Part shown: one piece after another, positions 22,834 to 24,531 of the stretch
Layout of the letters: each line of letters begins with the position of its first letter
Position numbering within the stretch: position 1 is the stretch's first letter
Assembly: GCA_910587555.1 (NCBI GenBank)
Contig: CAJULV010000011.1
Coordinates: forward strand, 58,377-82,907
DNA from: an uncultured Acetatifactor sp.
GTDB taxonomy: Bacteria > Bacillota > Clostridia > Lachnospirales > Lachnospiraceae
Length of the DNA: 24,531 nucleotides
Reading direction: 5' to 3'
Made by a program: the position numbers and the translations under genes
Notes under the pieces: model-generated
The model's database searches: none
Told to the model about the DNA's origin: nothing
Seen by the model: the letters and a program-made list of their open reading frames with translations, nothing else

Positions 22834-22856
22834 CCAACGTATAAGGAGGATTTTTT
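22824..22856 (+). terminator. Riboswitch expression platform: hairpin covering the thiT Shine-Dalgarno, followed by T6
   Basis: TCCTCCTTA (22824-22832) pairs perfectly with TAAGGAGGA (22842-22850) around a 9-nt loop, and six T follow (22851-22856) right up to the ATG. The 3' arm is the thiT ribosome binding site. The element can therefore hide the site, terminate transcription, or both. The stem is only moderately GC-rich, so sequestration is the safer reading. Confidence 0.7.
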
Positions 22857-23579
22857 ATGTTGTGCAAGATTCTGTTGGTTGTCCTGTTCCTGGCCCTTCT
22901 GGCAGCTGCGTCAGCTTTCGCAGGAACCAGATATCGTCCCGGGAAAAAACACAATTCCGGAACAGAACACAATTCCGAAACAGAGAACAGTTCCGAAACG
23001 CAAAACACTTCCAATGCAAAAAGCGCTTCCGGGACAGGGCGCAGTTTCCGGCTGACTGCCAGGAAGCTGACTTTCTGTGCCATTGCCATCGCTTTGGGCA
23101 CTGTGCTGTCCAATGTGAAACTCTACAGCTTCCCCTTCGGAGGCTCCGTCACCCTGCTCTCCATGCTCTTCATCTGCCTTCCCGGCTGCTGGTTCGGAGC
23201 GGGAACCGGCATCATCACCGGAGTAGCCTACGGTATCCTTCAATTGCTTATCGATCCCTATGTCATACATCCTGCTCAGCTGCTGGTGGATTATCTGCTG
23301 GCTTTCGGCGCCTTCGGGCTGTCAGGGCTGTTCACGGACCGAAAAAACGGACTGGTAAAGGGCTATATCGCCGGTGTAACGGGTCGATGGATTTTCACCA
23401 CCATTTCAGGCTGGATATTCTTTGCGGAATATGCCTGGGAGGGCTGGAATCCGCTTCCCTACTCCATGGTCTACAACGGCATCTATATTTTCGCCGAATC
23501 CGTTGTCACCTTACTTATCCTGGCTATCCCCCAGGTAAAGGAAGCTTTCTCACGCGTCAGGAAACTGGCTTTGGAATAA
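22857..23579 (+). CDS. thiT: Thiamine-specific ECF transporter S-component (ThiT) with an N-terminal extension
   Basis: 240 residues, roughly 50 longer than the usual ThiT. From about 66 it matches ThiT: LTFCAIAIALGTVLSNVKLYSFPFGGSVTLLSML, HPAQLLVDYLLAFGAFGLSG (substrate-site region), SGWIFFAEYA and NPLPYSMVYNG (Trp, Tyr and Asn that hold thiamine in the family), six membrane helices in all. Before it lies an extra hydrophobic segment (1-23) and a hydrophilic Ser/Thr/Asn/Glu-rich stretch (24-64) from an 18-bp repeat. The S-component imports thiamine with a shared EcfAAT module, not encoded here. The start is set by AAGGAGGA 7 nt upstream of ATG 22857. Control by the TPP riboswitch supports the thiamine assignment. 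If translation started inside, no good site is visible, so the extension is probably real. Confidence 0.92.
   Translation: MLCKILLVVLFLALLAAASAFAGTRYRPGKKHNSGTEHNSETENSSETQNTSNAKSASGTGRSFRLTARKLTFCAIAIALGTVLSNVKLYSFPFGGSVTLLSMLFICLPGCWFGAGTGIITGVAYGILQLLIDPYVIHPAQLLVDYLLAFGAFGLSGLFTDRKNGLVKGYIAGVTGRWIFTTISGWIFFAEYAWEGWNPLPYSMVYNGIYIFAESVVTLLILAIPQVKEAFSRVRKLALE
22948..23036 (+). repeat. Degenerate 18-bp repeat in the thiT N-terminal extension
   Basis: Five copies of an AACACAATTCCGRAACAG-like unit. The TTCC core recurs at exactly 18-bp steps (22955, 22973, 22991, 23009, 23027). It encodes the N/S/E/T-rich linker and stays in frame. Confidence 0.85.
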
Positions 23580-23608
23580 ATCAGCTGCCCTCTTTCCCTG
23601 TGCGCTAA

Positions 23609-23641
23609 AAATTATCGGGTTTGAAGCGCTCCTGATAATTT
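23609..23641 (-). terminator. Hairpin with minus-strand T-run, probable terminator of the MerR gene
   Basis: AAATTATCGGG (23609-23619) pairs with CCTGATAATTT (23631-23641) through 11 bp including one G-T. Read on the minus strand it is followed by a T-run (plus-strand A-run at 23607-23611). It lies 30 nt after thiT, so it may serve both converging transcripts. Confidence 0.5.
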
Positions 23642-23676
23642 GGGATGTTTCCGAGAGCGACAGGAAAACGCTCCGG

Positions 23677-23695
23677 ACGCTTATCAGATAAGCGT
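23677..23695. repeat. Perfect 19-bp palindrome
   Basis: ACGCTTATC-A-GATAAGCGT, with no T-tract beside it. It overlaps a second inverted pair CGTATAT/ATATACG (23693-23720). Operator-like in shape but placed between converging genes; role unknown. Confidence 0.5.
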
Positions 23696-23742
23696 ATATT
23701 TTGAAATGCGATTATATACGCGGGAAAATGAATTAAACAGGG

Positions 23743-23784
23743 AGCCGGCCAGATACCGGGGAAAGGTATTCTGGCTGGCTTTTT
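23743..23784 (+). terminator. Intrinsic terminator after thiT
   Basis: AGCCGGCCAGATACC (23743-23757) pairs with GGTATTCTGGCTGGCT (23765-23780), with one wobble and one bulge, followed by a T-run to 23784. It faces the plus strand; the minus strand lacks a T-run here. Confidence 0.85.
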
Positions 23785-23806
23785 GCTATGGCATGTGTTC
23801 CGTCCG

Positions 23807-24531
23807 TTATGCCCCATAGTAATGCTGAATAGCATGGGCGACATATTCAGCGCAGCCTTTTCCAAACCGGTTATCGGTTGCCTCTGCAAGTTTTTCTCCT
23901 TGCAAATATTCTTTTGCCAAATCAAGCAGGATATTTCTTGCATTATCAAGCGCATACATCATTTTGTAATTTTCTGCAAGCATTTCAACAGCGGAATGTG
24001 CCATATCCATATTGCCGGCTTCTTTTGCTGCCATAAACTGCTTATAGATTCCGGCATTTTCATCTTGTTCCTGTTTTATTTCTTCGCCGCTCCCGGTTGA
24101 CTGCATGACTGCTTCCATTGCCTTTTCCCTGCTGCCATACCACTTCAATAAGTCTGCCACAGCCTGTTCGTTGGCAAAACCGGCAACCAAATGCTCTTTG
24201 TATTTTTCCATACTCCCGTATTTTTGTGCCTGCTCAGCAAGGCTTTCTTTTGACATACATTCCAAAGTATGATTTACCATTTTCTGTACTTCTTCGTTGC
24301 TAAATGCTCCAAAACTCATAGTATTGACTCCTTTCATTACGTCTGTAATTAACTCAATAATCCCATTCAGCCGATTTCGTTTCTGCTCCAATAAAGACTT
24401 TTGAGTTAATAAAGCCTGTTCTTTATCATAATTAGGGTTATCCATGATTTTTTTAATGTCTGTCAATGGAATATCCAATTCTCTAAAGAACATAATTTCC
24501 TGCAACTTTTCTAATGCTTTGTTGTCATAGA
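23807..24531 (-). CDS. MerR-family regulator with TipAS-type effector domain, partial (N-terminus beyond right edge)
   Basis: The frame is open to the right edge and reads YDNKALEKLQEIMFFRELDIPLTDIKKIM at its visible start. This is the second half of the MerR DNA-binding domain, so the true start and the first 40 or so residues lie outside; the apparent TTG start at 24505 is internal. A dimerisation helix follows (LTQKSLLEQKRNRLNGIIELI). The C-terminal ~145 residues are a TipAS-like domain (FSNEEVQKMVNHTLECMS, LLKWYGSREKAMEAVMQS, DNRFGKGCAEYVAHAIQHYYG). TipAS domains bind thiopeptide-type or other peptide antibiotics and switch on multidrug genes in characterised members. The target here is unknown and may lie beyond the edge. 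It converges on thiT with three hairpins between. Confidence 0.9.
   Translation of the reverse strand, partial: YDNKALEKLQEIMFFRELDIPLTDIKKIMDNPNYDKEQALLTQKSLLEQKRNRLNGIIELITDVMKGVNTMSFGAFSNEEVQKMVNHTLECMSKESLAEQAQKYGSMEKYKEHLVAGFANEQAVADLLKWYGSREKAMEAVMQSTGSGEEIKQEQDENAGIYKQFMAAKEAGNMDMAHSAVEMLAENYKMMYALDNARNILLDLAKEYLQGEKLAEATDNRFGKGCAEYVAHAIQHYYGA

Overview
The window looks like a chromosomal segment of a gut-type Lachnospiraceae or related Clostridia (Firmicutes). This is inferred from strong AGGAGG-type ribosome binding sites, a T-box in front of pheST, a TPP riboswitch in front of a ThiT-type ECF S-component, a Tet(M)-like GTPase, a divergent 'KASSSS' MetRS-like ligase and a TipAS-type MerR regulator. 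No rRNA, tRNA, CRISPR array, transposase or phage gene was recognised. Most genes are ordinary chromosomal ones, and the unusual content lies in fused proteins and leader regions.

Layout. 1-331 (-): start of a coiled-coil heptad-repeat protein cut by the left edge. 332-1126: mostly non-coding, with one possible gene relic. 1127-3693 (+): a promoter, a small Met-containing leader ORF, an intrinsic terminator, a duplicated structured-RNA-like element, a second short leader ORF and a divergent methionyl-tRNA synthetase-like gene. 3938-5705 (+): an ECF sigma factor overlapping a membrane-anchored anti-sigma-like protein whose NlpC/P60 domain has Ser where the catalytic Cys should be. 5880-6365 (+): a GNAT acetyltransferase. 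6386-9253 (-): a large hybrid sensor kinase. 9458-13374 (+): promoter, T-box, a short coupled leader ORF, pheS and pheT. 13592-14266 (+): a lipoprotein with an internal 18-bp repeat. 14304-18626 (-): a compact cluster of a MraY/WecA-like transferase, GreA, a HAD-CPBP protease fusion, a GT2 glycosyltransferase and a small unknown ORF. 18933-19373 (+): an XRE regulator. 19349-22363 (-): a Tet(M)-like GTPase fused to a YacP/Rae1-like NYN nuclease. 22546-23579 (+): promoter, TPP riboswitch and thiT. 23807-24531 (-): a MerR/TipAS regulator cut by the right edge.

How the genes relate. Translation is a recurring theme: two aminoacyl-tRNA synthetase loci with elaborate leaders, GreA, and the GTPase-nuclease fusion, which would place a candidate A-site mRNA endonuclease on an EF-G-shaped ribosome-binding factor. 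The minus-strand cluster at 14.3-18.6 kb suggests cell-envelope glycan work (polyprenyl-phosphate sugar transferase plus GT2). The sigma/anti-sigma pair resembles a cell-surface sensing module in which a dead peptidase fold may bind rather than cut. The strongest candidate for an undescribed system is the GTPase-Rae1 fusion. Next are the tandem RNA element before the MetRS-like gene and the NlpC/P60 pseudoenzyme anti-sigma factor.
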